Notes under the pieces: generated by a model | Databases searched by the model: none | What the model saw: only the letters and a program-made list of their open reading frames with translations | Told to the model about the DNA's origin: nothing | Source of the DNA: Strigamia acuminata | Lineage: Eukaryota > Arthropoda > Chilopoda > Geophilomorpha > Linotaeniidae | Assembly (NCBI GenBank): GCA_949358305.1 | Contig: OX442314.1 | Coordinates: 5,087,087-5,151,086, forward strand | Length of the DNA stretch: 64,000 bases | Direction of reading: 5' to 3' | In this document: positions 53,170 through 64,000 of the stretch, one piece after another | How positions within the stretch are numbered: the first letter of the stretch is position 1 | Layout of the letters: every line of letters starts with the position of its first letter | Program-made: the position numbers and the translations under genes

Positions 53170-55600
53170 GTTGGATCGGGTCCTTAAGAAAGTCGTCCTA
53201 CACATCGCGGCCTACATGGCTGAATCCCCAGACGGGCATCCATGTTTGGCGACACGATACAACGACGACTTTCCGATGCGGCATCCGGGTTAAAATGTCG
53301 TCTGAGCCCATTCCATTTAATATTCCAATCTTCCGGCAAGTAATTCACTTAGCGAATAACAAATCCCGCTTTCTCTTCCATCCCCAAAGCCAGAGGCAGC
53401 CATTAATGCCATTCTTCAATAATCAGATACTAAGCCAACTTCCATGTTATGTATAATTAAAAATCGCCTCCCACAATACCTGCAGTCTGCGAAATCAGAA
53501 TTTGCTCCGCATAACAAGATTATAAACAAGATTAGTTATTAAGCGAAGAGCAGATGACTAATCCCACCTTCATTTTAAGCAATAATGATTAAAAATTCAC
53601 ATCCCTTTTAAGCCTTAATTAATCCTTTTCTGTCTTTCCTGCACTCTTAAATTATTGATTCCATTGATCCTCCGGTCTCCGAGCGAAGATAAAAGTTTTG
53701 TTTCAGTGTCACTAAGTCTCGGAAGATGGCGGCCATCTTGTGTGATTAAGGTCCATTTGTGCTGGTTATACACCCTATTTTTGGGCCCGAAACGAGTGTT
53801 TTGAGTGCAAATACCCATCAGGGGTATTTGGGCCGGTTTAGTGGGTCCACCAGGAGGAATCAATTGTTTTGATTGGTTAGTGTGGGAATGGCGCACGTGG
53901 CGCCGCCACGCTGCGTGCGGGCCAAGTTCATTATGCGTGGAGAGGCCATGAATGCAAATGTGTTCTTGGTTGGTGGCAATCGATAGGAAATTCCCCTTCT
54001 TGGTCTCGAGATGGCGAATTAAATGAGCAGAAGGAGGGGGAGAACAAAGCCATTATGCATAATGTCAATAATTTTGGCGAATAAAAAAAAAAATGTTTTA
54101 GTTTCTTGAAACAAACACCAGCTGGCGTCTGTAACGGTTCGATTACAAAATTGAGTTTAGGACGGTGTTTGGCGACTTTTTTTTTTTTTAAAGTGCTTCC
54201 ATGTTGGTTGTATGTGGTGAGCTTGCTTTATTAATTTTTTTTTTTGGAATTAATTTTTTTTTTTTTTTGAATTGAAATTTGTTGAATAAATGTGGGTGGT
54301 TTTTTGTTTTAAAATGTAGAGTAAATTATTAATTATATGAAGAAATTAAAATGAATTGTTCTCTCTTTCTTTTTTTTTCTTTTTTTTTATTTTTGTATGA
54401 ATATTGGGATGAAAAATGGAGATTTAAAAGTGGTATTATTGTTTTTTTTTCTTTTCTTTTTTTAGTGGGGATAAATTTAATTAAAAATAATGAAGGAGCA
54501 GTTGGGATTTATTAATTTAGAATATTATGGGTTTAGGATAACTCATTGCAGTTGTGCAGATGCATTGTGGGCTTTATTGGGAAACATTTCTCACAAGAAG
54601 GGGATCTTAATTTGATGCAAATGCATTGTTGTTGAGTGCAGCCAAAATAATTTGAAAATTAAATTAAATTTACTAGATGGAAAGAGAAAAATAAACATGA
54701 AAAATCTCTTCGTGTAACACCTGGGGCCCCTGGGGGGGTCAGTTTCATTAAAATCCCCATATGAAAAGATGTACAATGTGGTGATCAGGGCTGGGCCGGT
54801 GATGCAAATGCTTCCCAAATTCACCGATTATCTGTAAATCCGTATCTTAAACCTTTTAAAAAGTACAAAATGAAAGTCCTTCCCGGTCAAATTTAAGGTC
54901 ACCATTGAATAGCCCATCATCGACTTCCTATTCGACCACATCAATAGAATTGATATATCTTCAGTCATTTTCAAGAAAAAAAGGTGTTTCCAGACTTTTG
55001 ACTCGCCCTATATAGTCGCACTGTATTCTGGGATGACAACAAGTAACAAACATGTAGTTGGCAAGCTTGACCCAAAAGGAAGTGACAACACAGCGGTCGT
55101 GTCCCCCACGGCTGCAAAATCTTGCCGTCTTGCGGTCAGGTGCACCAACAGACCCATAGCATCTAGATATTGGATCTGTAGGCGACACATACACTTTAAA
55201 TGATTGAAACAATACAACATGATAAAAGGTGATCTATCAGACAGGCGGTTGCCCGATACAGGGAAAATAGCACATGGGACCAATGACCAAGGCTGGCCTT
55301 AGCAATTGCGGGGCCAAATTTGGACCATTTTAGTGGGACCTTCTGGGAATGTGGTAATGGAAACTTTTCATCACTGTCCATAAATCACTTTTAACATAAC
55401 TGAGCACAAAATATTGGGCTCTTATTGCTGGGCCAGATTGGGTGCAATTGGTTCAAGTGCCAGAAGAAAGTGGTCTTTTTAGACAGGTTGGTTAATGATA
55501 AAATCAATGGTGGAGATTTATCATCCATACAGCTTGTGTGTTGTTGCAGATTTGTCAGCTGCAGTACTTGTCAGTTAAGAGCTTTAAGTTTGTGGTTTGG
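53170..55600. other. No gene recognised
   Basis: Poly-T tracts at 54178-54260 and 54366-54390. Short ORFs only. A GC-richer piece at 53880-53940 has no supported function. Confidence 0.4.
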
Positions 55601-55604
55601 TAGG

Positions 55605-55690
55605 AGTGCTTGGTAGCGTAGTTGGTAATGCACATGACCGGCAATCAGCAGAGCTGTGGTTCGATTCCCAGTCATCGATTCCTCAGCATC
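55605..55690 (+). repeat. tRNA-derived SINE or tRNA pseudogene
   Basis: A perfect A box (TAGCGTAGTTGG, 55614-55625) is followed 32 bp later by a perfect B box (GGTTCGATTCC, 55658-55668), the layout of an RNA polymerase III tRNA promoter. An acceptor stem does not pair convincingly, so a functional tRNA is unlikely. The 3' limit of the element is not clear. Confidence 0.65.
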
Positions 55691-55878
55691 ACAGCTGTTT
55701 GTCTTATTTCTGGCATGCATTTGATCAATAATAGTCTGATATTACATATTAAATTGTTGTGTTAGTATCGAGGTGACCACAGTTCAGATAAGTTTTAAAC
55801 CAGCGCTTTTTAATCCTTGCGGGCGCGAGATAGGTTTGCCGAGAGTGCAAGGCCCCTTCATTAAAAATGTTTAATATA

Positions 55879-56142
55879 CAGGGTGGAAGAAAAGGTGACC
55901 AAGATAAGTTGGATAGTACTAATTTGATGGTGCTCTACAACTTTGTAATTGAAAATTTTTCTCTAATCTGATTGGTTTAGAAGTTAGCAAGTAAATGACC
56001 TTGAAAATGGCCTTCAAGGTCAAATTTGATGACATCATTGGATTGCTTTCACCCAACTTCCTATATGATCGCTTTATCAAAGTTGGCCTAGATGCAATTG
56101 CTCAGGAAATATTTGAGGGAAACAGACTTTTCTTCCACCCTG
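55879..56142 (+). mobile_element. Intact mariner-type MITE, family E (264 bp)
   Basis: Flanked by TA on each side. Termini are CAGGGTGGAAGAAAAG and its complement CTTTTCTTCCACCCTG, a perfect 16-bp inverted repeat. Relatives lie at 15994, 17336 (inverted) and 51198, and shared core words occur near 61965-62040. Confidence 0.9.
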
Positions 56143-56149
56143 TAAACAG

Positions 56150-57310
56150 TCTAAACTATTTATAACTGCTGCAGAGGTTAGGAAATATGCTTACAAACTG
56201 TATAATTTGCACCCGGTATCTTGATGTCAAAATCAAAGTGAAAAATTCCGGTTTTTGTGTTATCGTGTGCAAAAAATGGAATTTAGTGTTTGAATTTTGC
56301 GAAACGACACCGGGTGCAGACTAGTCGATTTTGTTTTCAACAAGTTTTGAGGAAGTTAAGCAGCATTTGGTTTGGTAAGTACTTGGATAGTGGTCCTAAG
56401 CCTTGCGGATTTTTACAGCGAGAACATCTGCTGTCCACATAACCGGGTTGGCTGTGGTTTTCCCAGTTGGCGATGCAAATGCAAAGTTTGGACCATTCAA
56501 AATTCTCCTCTTCTGCAGCTTTTGGCTGTGTTAAGTTGCAGAAATAGTGCTAGAATATTCCACTACTTGTGAGGGATAAGACATAAAAAGGAGTCACAAA
56601 TTAGCCATGCACCAAAGGGCAGAAAACTGATTGTCTGGAAGTACTTTTGTCAGGGCATAAAAAGTCAAATAGATTCTTCCCTCAGGCAAATGATGTCAAC
56701 AGGAAAAGCTGCCAGGATTCAGTTTTTTTTTCTTGGGAGGCATTACCTGCTACAGAATGAACCAAGCACTGGGGAGTTTAATTTAAGTGTAGCTGAACTA
56801 GGGCCATTAATTTGGAGCACTTATCAAGACAGCTAAGAGAAAAGAGGTTCCATAATTCATCTATGCAGAAATCAAGTTAAAATTTTCAAGAGATAATCTA
56901 AACAAACCTTTATGAGGATGTACTTCGCTGAGTGAGCTTAACTCACAAGAGTTCAAGCTGCCTGGAGATTAACTATAATGAGTGCTAGCTGAAGGGCTGA
57001 GTCATTGCTTTAGGAAAAGTCCACATTTTAGGAAATTAATTGATAGAGAGTTAGGTGTTGCACTTAATATGTACTTGCACATGTGTAGAATTGCAATTAG
57101 TCAGCAGCTGATGAAGTGGCACAGCAACATCTATTTAGTCAGCAGTTAGTGAAGTGGGACAACAACATCTATCAGTGTTGCTCATAAAAGCTAAACACCT
57201 TAATGCCTACATAAAGTTTTTAATTTATTAATGAAGTACTATCCATAAAGAGGAGGGTTTGTTTTTTGTTTATTTATAAAGTAGAAACAACATTCAAACA
57301 AGTTTTCACA
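56150..57310. other. No gene recognised
   Basis: Contains a local duplication of AGTCAGCAG, GAAGTGG and ACAACATCTAT-type words at 57099-57170. No coding exon is seen. Confidence 0.4.
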
Positions 57311-57317
57311 AAAAAAA

Positions 57318-57879
57318 CAGTGGTGGTTTTAAGGGTTGGTGGGCTAGGGCCCCAAAGACCCCTAATTTTCTTTCCCATGGGGTTTCTAGGTCCCAAAAGA
57401 CCTCATGTTTGTTTAAATGAAAAACAGTCATCAGGATTTATCGACAATAATCAACTAATCACAATAATCGCTCATTTAATGAAAGTTCGTGTGGCAACCC
57501 TTCGCACGTGAAATTTCAGAGTAGAATTGAAGTCTACTTTTTCGCTTCGCTTGGAAAGTTTGCACCTGTTGGCCAATGACAGACGAGATAACGTATGTCG
57601 TCACCAACTTCACAATTGATTCTCGCACAATCTCGTTTGAAACGAGACTTCACTTCATCACTTCTCTTTGCCTCATTGAGAACATGAGAAGCAAATTTTT
57701 TCATGTGAATTTTTGGGCGCCACCATTTCGCGTGCTAAATTTTGCAACAATGTAAACGAGCCATTACACTTCACATTTGCTGAGGGCCTTGCCGATTCTA
57801 AAACCCTAAAATTCTAAGGCCCCTAAAATCTGACACCCTAGGTACGTGCTTAGTGTGCCTATGCCAAAACGCACCACTG
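57318..57879. mobile_element. Possible hAT-type element (CAGTGGTG termini)
   Basis: Left end CAGTGGTGGTTTTAAGGG; right end CCAAAACGCACCACTG, the complement of CAGTGGTGCGTTTTGG. Subterminal GGGCTAGGGCCCC and GGCCTTGCCG fit the pattern. The expected 8-bp target duplication is not evident, and no transposase remains. Confidence 0.5.
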
Positions 57880-58411
57880 AAATCTGTTTATTCTAGATCT
57901 AGACATTACGCTCCGGTTTCAAAGTTGTCGAAAAGCCGGGATGATCGTTGGCGGTTTCTTAGGTTTCTCTTCTTCCAAGAAATGTCTTTAATGACTGACA
58001 GCAGAATATATTGTTGCACACTTACACTCAATTGTAATCAACTTTAAGGACCATAGAAATGTAAGTGCACAAACGTTGGCAACATCTCATCTTCAATAGG
58101 CCATTTTCATGCGAGATTTTATGAGACTTTCGCTCTTTCAGCCTGCTTTTTATGCCATTGATGTGAGGAAACCTAACAATAAAAATTTGCTTCTATTTTC
58201 CATTGTTAGCTGGTGGGAGCTATTGTAATGAGAAATTGCAGGGAATAATTGTTGAAATGTCAGATCTAACAAAGATAGGCAATTAGCTATTAAATATCCA
58301 AGTGGCTACGCTCATGTCCGACATAAAACACATTATTTTTATGACCCGCTGTGATTGGTTGAGAGATGCATTGAGATACATTGATGAAAATACTCGGTCC
58401 AGCCTAAGTTT
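57880..58411. other. No gene recognised
   Basis: Ordinary intronic sequence. Confidence 0.4.
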
Positions 58412-58419
58412 ATAAAAAT

Positions 58420-58719
58420 TAGACTTTGACCGATATCGATATTTTGCAATATCGCCGAAACCGATAATCGGCAACCGAATATCGGCCGATACCGATACCT
58501 GCGCTGATATTAAAATTAAAATGTCCGACCCCTCCCTACCCTCCAAAATAAAAAAAATTAAATTAAATTGCGTTTCTAAAACGTTTTAGTCTAAAACGAT
58601 ACATTTTAGAAACGTGGCAATATCAGTATCGGCCACGCAAAAAATATCGGAACCGATATCAATGAATACCAAAATATCGGCCGATAGCCGATACCGATAC
58701 CGGTGTCGGTCAAAGTCTA
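58420..58719. mobile_element. 300-bp hAT MITE with perfect 8-bp target duplication
   Basis: ATAAAAAT is duplicated at 58412-58419 and 58720-58727. Termini TAGACTTTGACCGA and its complement TCGGTCAAAGTCTA are perfect, and subterminal CCGATA/TATCGG words are dense on both sides. No ORF of significance. Confidence 0.93.
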
Positions 58720-58729
58720 ATAAAAATTA

Positions 58730-59685
58730 ATAAGGTTAGGTTTGGGGGGGCATAGACCCCTCTTGACCCCTCCCCCATAGCATAGTGGGTTGACTTTTGA
58801 TTTTGTGACCAAAGGCTTGTTGCGACAATCAAATGTTGAGGAAACATGATGAGGAGTGAATTATGCAGTAAGAGACTTTGGCATCTAATAAAGTAAGCAG
58901 TAAAGTTGGAAACAAACTAGGCCTGCTTTAAAATGCAAACAAGAGATGTCATGTGCAGCTAGTCCCTATTAAAAAGGTTTGCCTTACATAATTTGTAAGA
59001 TGGTAATTGGGCTGTCTCAGTGTTCGATGCAAGGAGTCGGTAACCTAATGAGACAAGCAGATTGAATAAAAGATTTCCTAATGTAACTCAAGACTGTTGG
59101 CACGAAAAAACAAGTCTTGCTCGTTAACATGTTTAGCTCTTCTGTCGTCCTGTCACAGTGAGTGGGAGAATGTGAAATTGAATATAAATGCTAATATTAA
59201 TATGTTATTTACTTGTGTATTGGTTTAAATCCGGGATTTTCTCTGCTGGAAATCTGAGCACAAAGTTTTCTGCATTTGTTTATTCATTGGGTGTTTACGT
59301 TAGATTAAAGTGGACAACTGTTTGCTTTTGTTTTATATATTTTGTTGCTGAATACATTGCTATTCATTATTGAATAGCATTCCATCTCATCTAAACAAAC
59401 AAGACCATGCCAACAGGCAGGCATTGTTATTGTTGTTTTAAAGGTTTTTTTAAAAGAATTTTTTATTGGATTTCACAAATTGTATTTACATTGTTGTCAT
59501 TTGAATAAGGTTGAAGAGATGTAGCACGGAAAAACCTGTGATGGGGACAATCATTTAAGACCAACAGCTGAGAATTTCAATAACTGTGTCTCAAGTTCCG
59601 GATAGTTAAAAACCATTAAACATAGAATCCATTTGTCAGACTCCAAAAAGGTGAAGAATCACTGATTTAGTACTTAGTGGTGTCT
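58730..59685. other. No gene recognised
   Basis: Includes a C-rich piece at 58755-58790 resembling family F. Otherwise plain. Confidence 0.4.
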
Positions 59686-59689
59686 TCGA

Positions 59690-59790
59690 TTTACACCATG
59701 GTGTTTTCGATTACACTGCGGTGTCTTCGATTTACACTGCGGTATTTCGATTTACAACGCGGTGTCTTCGATTTACACTGCGGTGTCTGT
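59690..59790 (+). repeat. 21-bp minisatellite, small array
   Basis: Four to five diverged units of GGTGTCTTCGATTTACACTG, the same unit as the larger array at 60090-60290. Confidence 0.88.
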
Positions 59791-59847
59791 TGGAATAATT
59801 TGTAGTTCCTCAAGTTAATTCCATATTAGTCATTTTATCTCTGTTAC

Positions 59848-59938
59848 TTATAAGTTTCCTTAGTTATTTGTTACTTATAAGTTTCCTTAGTTATTTGTTA
59901 CTTATAAGTTTCCATAGTTATTTGTTACCTATAAGTAT
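59848..59938 (+). repeat. About-25-bp tandem repeat, four units
   Basis: Units of TTACTTATAAGTTTCCTTAG followed by TTATTTG. Confidence 0.88.
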
Positions 59939-60089
59939 CTGTATTTTGCTTTTCCTCTATTTTGCCACCAGATGGCAACTATGTATTGTTTACTTTTATG
60001 TATCCATGCATGATGCACAATGCAATAAATTGTGGCTTCCAGTTTGCTTTTAATTCCTCAGACATCTATTGAGTTTCACAACAATTTAT

Positions 60090-60290
60090 TCTACGGTGTC
60101 TTCGATTTACACTGCGGTGTCTTCGATTTACATCGCGGTGTCTTCGATTTACACCGCGGTGTCTTTGATTTACACCGCGGTGTCTTCGATTTACACCGCG
60201 GTGTCTTCGATTTACACCGCGGTGTCTTTGATTTACACTGCGGAGTCTTCGATTTACACCGCGGTGTCTTCGATTTACACTGTGGCAACG
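60090..60290 (+). repeat. 21-bp minisatellite, larger array
   Basis: Nine to ten units of GGTGTCTTCGATTTACACCG plus C. As 21 is divisible by three, several frames are open through it. Each junction forms CACCGCGGTG, a perfect palindrome. Confidence 0.93.
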
Positions 60291-60299
60291 GAATGGTAA

Positions 60300-60655
60300 A
60301 AAGTTGCAATCTCAATGCTTATGCAGAAGCAGGAGCATATAACAAGGCACCACAGGCGTAGGGTTTGTTACACTTCTGTGTGAGACAGTTTACTGATTGT
60401 TTGAGCTCAATTTACAACATCCATGGTCCTAAAGGCAGAATACTTGTTGGCCAAATTAGGCCATCTATAAGGAACACCCTATGGGACGTGCTTAATGAAA
60501 GAACCGGTCTAGCATTTGAATCTGGAACTGGGAAGTCCAATGCAAACAGCGGCAGTTTTAGAGATAGACCAACCAAAATTTTGCCTAGGGCTTTGTGCTT
60601 TTAGGAGCCCCCTGGGATGCCAAATTTTATTTCAATGAAAATGAGGGTTTTTTTT
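60300..60655. other. No gene recognised
   Basis: Chance ORFs only. Confidence 0.4.
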
Positions 60656-60659
60656 TACA

Positions 60660-60724
60660 GTTGGGAGGGACCTCACATTTGCCCACATTTGCCTAGGGTC
60701 TCCCAGATGCTAAAACCACCACTG
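60660..60724 (-). mobile_element. hAT-type terminus (CAGTGGTGG), inverted
   Basis: Reads CTAAAACCACCACTG at its end. Its complement matches 24496-24580 over about 50 bp. Confidence 0.55.
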
Positions 60725-60927
60725 ATTGAAAATTCAGTTAGAGGCGAGTTGTAGATGTTCCTGCCATAGAAACAGCGTTTTAAATCGGACAAGAGCGAGG
60801 TCATCCGAGTACCGGCCAGAACTCCTCTGTTCAAATTGGAGCATTTGATGAGCTTGATAGACCTTTAAGGGCGAGTCCACACAGCGGTCTAGCCAGCGAG
60901 GGTGCACGGCACCCGGGATAAACATTA

Positions 60928-61095
60928 GGTGCATTCGAAGTCAAATGAATTATTTGACTTATCATAATCTGAATTATCAACAATTCATGCAAGTCAATGG
61001 CTGAAATGTTTTACCAGCCACAGGAAACGATGTAATTTACATCACTGAAATGATAATTTAATTGCAATAAGTGGCTTATCGATAAGTCTTGATTG
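60928..61095 (+). mobile_element. Lone terminus of the GGTGCATTC MITE family
   Basis: After TA come GGTGCATTCGAAGTC, then ATTATTTGACTTATC and CTTATCGATAAGTC, words shared with 27379-28539. No opposite end was found. Confidence 0.5.
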
Positions 61096-61099
61096 GAGT

Positions 61100-61760
61100 G
61101 ACATCACAAGTCGCGGTATTTAAAATATTTAAAATATTTATAAATACTAACATCTCATTGATGAAAGGCTAGAAACGCTTAAAGCGAGGTCCTATTGAAA
61201 GTACCCTACTTTTTACCAACCCACATCATGTGCCTGCAACTTTTTTTTTATATCTATAAAAATGGATGTTGGGGTTGAGGATAAAAAATTAAAACATTTA
61301 AAAACGTATGCCGATGAAAAAACCATTTTTCAAAAAGCTCTATCAGGAATTTGCTACGTGGATTGCATATGCTATAAACCACGACTATACGTTTCAGTAA
61401 TGCAGATTGGCATTTTCAGCTTCTTTCTTGCCAACTCTATTCACATGTGAAGAATGATTCAGCATTTCTATCAAAATCTATGCTCATTGTTTACTGGAGT
61501 GGAGGAAGTCTCTCTTCCTGCCATTAAGTAATGATGTTAGTACTGATTTAGACGGTTGTTTGTACAGGCCCACGGTAGGTGTTAGGAGGTATAGCTGATT
61601 TCAGCTAAATATCACTGGAAGCAATGAAGAAATAGAAAAGAGCTAGAACGGTGTTTTCGGAAGGGAGAAAAAAAGCTGTTGTTGCATCGCCAAAGATTGT
61701 GGAAATTATTGCAGTTTTTTTGAATTTGATGATAGATTGAAAGGAAATGGCACTTCTTTT
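61100..61760. other. No gene recognised
   Basis: Ordinary intronic sequence; TATTTAAAATATTTA repeats at 61120-61145. Confidence 0.4.
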
Positions 61761-61764
61761 TTTC

Positions 61765-61930
61765 ATGTAGCATTGTTGCAACTTTTTTTATGTAGCATTA
61801 TTGCAACATTTTTTTCATGTAGCATTATTGCAACATTTTTTTCATGTAGCATAGTTACAACATTTTTTTCATGTCGCATTGTTGCAACATTTTTTTCATG
61901 TCGCATTGTCGCAACATTTTTTTCAAGTTG
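61765..61930 (+). repeat. About-27-bp minisatellite (TAGCATTATTGCAACATTTT)
   Basis: Six to seven units ending TTTTTTCATG, with T/C variants. The complementary minus-strand frame reads EKNVAxMxH repeatedly. Confidence 0.9.
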
Positions 61931-61934
61931 TAAC

Positions 61935-63680
61935 TTCTTAACCAACAATGCTAGACTAAAAAAGTCAATCATAAAGTTGTAGAGCATTTGTTTAGTACAA
62001 TGAGATTCTTAAAGCAATATGTTAATCTCAAAAAGACTTTCGCAGTTGAATTTTCTATTGACATATTCCAGGCTTTGACGTTGGGGGCACGACGGTAAGT
62101 CGGATTCATTTATACAATGCATATTTTATGACATGTAACACAAGTTTCCTGCGACAGATTTTGCTGTCATAAAATTTCTGCCAAATGAATGTAGTGGATG
62201 GCAAAGACTTTGCATATTTCACAATACAACATGAAAAAATATAAAGAAATAAACAGGGTCATAACATATATAAAAATGTATGGTTTTTTTTCTCTCTCTG
62301 GCTGTGGCTGAGCAATGTTTTTAAAGTGAAACTACAATAACATTCAAGTAGAACTATTCCTTGACTCCTGGATTTGGATTTGCATTAGAAAATCCACAAT
62401 GCCAACTGCTAAGGCAATAATGGCAGCCACAACTCTCAGGTCTTTAAATCTCAACATCCACTTCAGTGCCTATGCAGAGAGGTATTTTCTATACCACTTA
62501 GCATCTCCCCTTGGAGCTCTGTTGGTACCTTTTCGCAAAGTTTTCTAGCGGGGTTTTTGAGTCGATGGATTTTGAGTCATTATTGGAGGGTAAATGAGTC
62601 AACAATATCTCTGACATTCTGCTGTTGGGCTGAATAGACAAATAGAAACTTTCACTTTAACAGGGCTGGTTCCAGGCATACTGAATGTTCTTGGCTGCTA
62701 TATTAAGTGTGCAATATCTTCACTAAATATCTAGCTGGCCCGGGGCAGGATTACCACCTGTTGGAGTTGAGGGTTAGATTTAAAGGGTGGTAAATGAGTT
62801 GGCAACGGTTTTTAAAAGTATAAATAGAGGTAAATAGATTTGATAGGTTCATAGTAACCGCTGAAGATGACCTTTGGAGGACAAACACGATGTATTGTCA
62901 ATGTTCGAACCACTTTTATGCCCTACTTTCTAGCGTGTGATAATATTCTAGGGGATTTGGTTTTAGCAATCAGCACCATCTATTGACCAAAACATGTCAA
63001 AATAATAATTTGGAGCGGTTTTAGAGTAACTCGCCGTTTTATAACCCACAAGCAGCCTTTCGCAAACTCTGTACTATTAGTTGGTTGTATCGGCTTTGTA
63101 GTTTTAGCGACTAATCTTCTGAGACCGAAGGTCCGGCTTTGCTAGTCTTTCGGATAATCCGATTCAGCGTAAGTATTTCCATCGTCTAGGTACAATGCTC
63201 ATTTTTGCTGTGTAAACAGCTAAGGCATTGACTAATGGCTGCTCCGCTTATCTGTTTAGTCAAGTGCTGGGAAATTTGCTCGCGCCGCTTCCAATTTACC
63301 ATTGTGGATTTAGCGACAATCAAAACACAGTTTGCGTCCCGTCAAGATTGACCCGTGCCGCTTAGGCCTAATTTCTCTTCTGTCTGCAATCTCCCAGAGT
63401 CTGGCCATCTGAAACTACTTGTGGTTTTTTTTGCCAACGCTAAAAAGATAAGAGAAAGCTGAAAGCCGCGTATTGGATTGTGGACTGGGTGGAAATGGAT
63501 GTCTCGAGCAAGCGTTATTGATTTATTGTGGATGGCATTTGTCAGAGGAAAAGATGGATTTGGCCAGGACATTCCTTGTCTTGTTTCCTCTTTTTCCCAC
63601 CGGGGAATAATTTATGGCCACATAGAATTTGACCCATCATCTTCTTTATTTCATCTTCTCTTTTTTCTCTTTCTTTCCAG
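61935..63680. other. Distal intron before ERG28 exon 2, mostly unassigned
   Basis: Family E words occur around 61965-62040. A 23-nt exon-like piece lies at 62072-62094 (see findings). Nothing else with gene-like signals precedes the pyrimidine tract at 63642-63678 that leads into exon 2. Confidence 0.4.
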
Positions 63681-63771
63681 TGAATCCGGTGATGACGAGG
63701 CTTTTTGGTCTCTGGTCCATTTTGAACGCCATCATTCTACTCCATTGCGCTATTTGCATACATTATAAACC
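63681..63771 (+). CDS. ERG28: ERG28 homologue, second coding exon
   Basis: This exon completes the phase-1 codon left open at 6457 (G plus TG gives Val) and continues NPVMTRLFGLWSILNAIILL, then HCAICIHYKP. That matches the ERG28 stretch in which an R-x-F-G-x-W motif is followed by the second hydrophobic helix and a C-A-I-x-I-H motif. The acceptor has a long pyrimidine tract ending TTTCCAG at 63680. The donor GTAAGT starts at 63772, leaving phase 2. Later exons, which should carry the remaining two membrane helices, lie outside the window. A 91-nt coding exon with matched phases and strong splice sites at both ends is unlikely by chance. No frameshift or stop is seen, so the gene appears functional despite its giant intron. 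Confidence 0.92.
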
Positions 63772-64000
63772 GTAAGTGTCTTTGTTTTAAGTTTCACGTC
63801 TCTGTTTCCTTTGTTGTCAAATCCTTTAATTAGTTTGTGTCCTCAAGTGACGCCGTTACCAGCTTTTACTCTAGGATGTCTTCTTCAATTTTACATGACT
63901 TTTTTTTTTTATTCTTGACGACTTTCTTCCGGCTTTTTTTCGTGCATTCAAACTTTTATTTGTAGAAGTTTCAGAAGAGGAATAACAAGTGAAAAGCATC
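63772..64000 (+). other. ERG28: Start of the second ERG28 intron
   Basis: Begins with the consensus donor GTAAGT. It runs off the window with no further exon visible. Confidence 0.85.

Larger units (their letters stand above)
6458..63680 (+). other. ERG28: Giant first coding intron of ERG28 (57,223 bp)
   Basis: The intron runs from donor GTGAGT at 6458 to acceptor TTTCCAG ending at 63680. It contains all the satellites, MITEs and the Ty3/gypsy element listed below. I see no credible host coding exon on either strand inside it, although small nested exons cannot be excluded by eye. The retrotransposon lies antisense to the gene, an orientation in which its poly(A) and splice signals would interfere less with host transcription. 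Confidence 0.88.

Noticed and set aside
55605-55690. Functional tRNA gene
   Set aside because: A and B boxes are perfect, but a seven-base-pair acceptor stem and clean anticodon arm could not be built; a SINE or pseudogene is more likely.

Overview
This window is nuclear DNA from an animal with a large, repeat-filled genome, most likely an invertebrate. The evidence is canonical GT-AG introns, abundant DNA-transposon relics of the MITE type (non-autonomous miniature elements), many AT-rich minisatellites and one intact Ty3/gypsy retrotransposon. No bacterial features are present. An arthropod is plausible, from the style of the retrotransposon integrase and a predicted 66-bp intron, but the species cannot be fixed from sequence alone.

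Only one host gene can be supported: ERG28, the ER membrane scaffold of sterol C4-demethylation, on the + strand. Its first coding exon is at 6310-6457 and its second at 63681-63771. The splice phases agree and both peptides align to the known protein family. The 57,223 bp between them (6458-63680) is therefore one giant intron, and nearly everything else in the window sits inside it. A leader exon may end at 5959, and upstream ATGs precede the start codon. The rest of the gene lies beyond the right edge.

Layout: 1-5880 is upstream DNA with a hAT-like repeat (806-1335), a possible unrelated first exon (1647-1723), a strand-biased G/T-to-A/C minisatellite block (1955-3180) and a 131-bp tandem repeat (4450-4775). 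From 6458 to 29303 the intron holds a three-monomer higher-order satellite (6975-7960), about ten private minisatellites, paired piggyBac-type MITEs (10872-11254, 13109-13509), a Tc1/mariner-type MITE carrying a nested hAT-like insertion (27379-28539), and a decayed Ty1/copia integrase scrap (28560-28730). From 29304 to 41693 lies a complete antisense Ty3/gypsy element: 984-bp LTRs that look identical, a TTAC target duplication, a tRNA-Pro-like primer site, gag, a -1 slippery site, pol and a third gene. From 41698 to 63680 there are more minisatellites, a 300-bp hAT MITE with a perfect 8-bp target duplication, two TA-flanked MITEs and tRNA-derived SINE-like sequences.

The most unusual item is the third gene of the retrotransposon. 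It occupies the position of env, but it has no signal peptide or membrane segment. It appears to be built from three exons with in-phase splice sites, is preceded by two TGACGTCA palindromes and a TATA-like sequence, and looks richer in G+C than gag-pol. I do not recognise the protein family.
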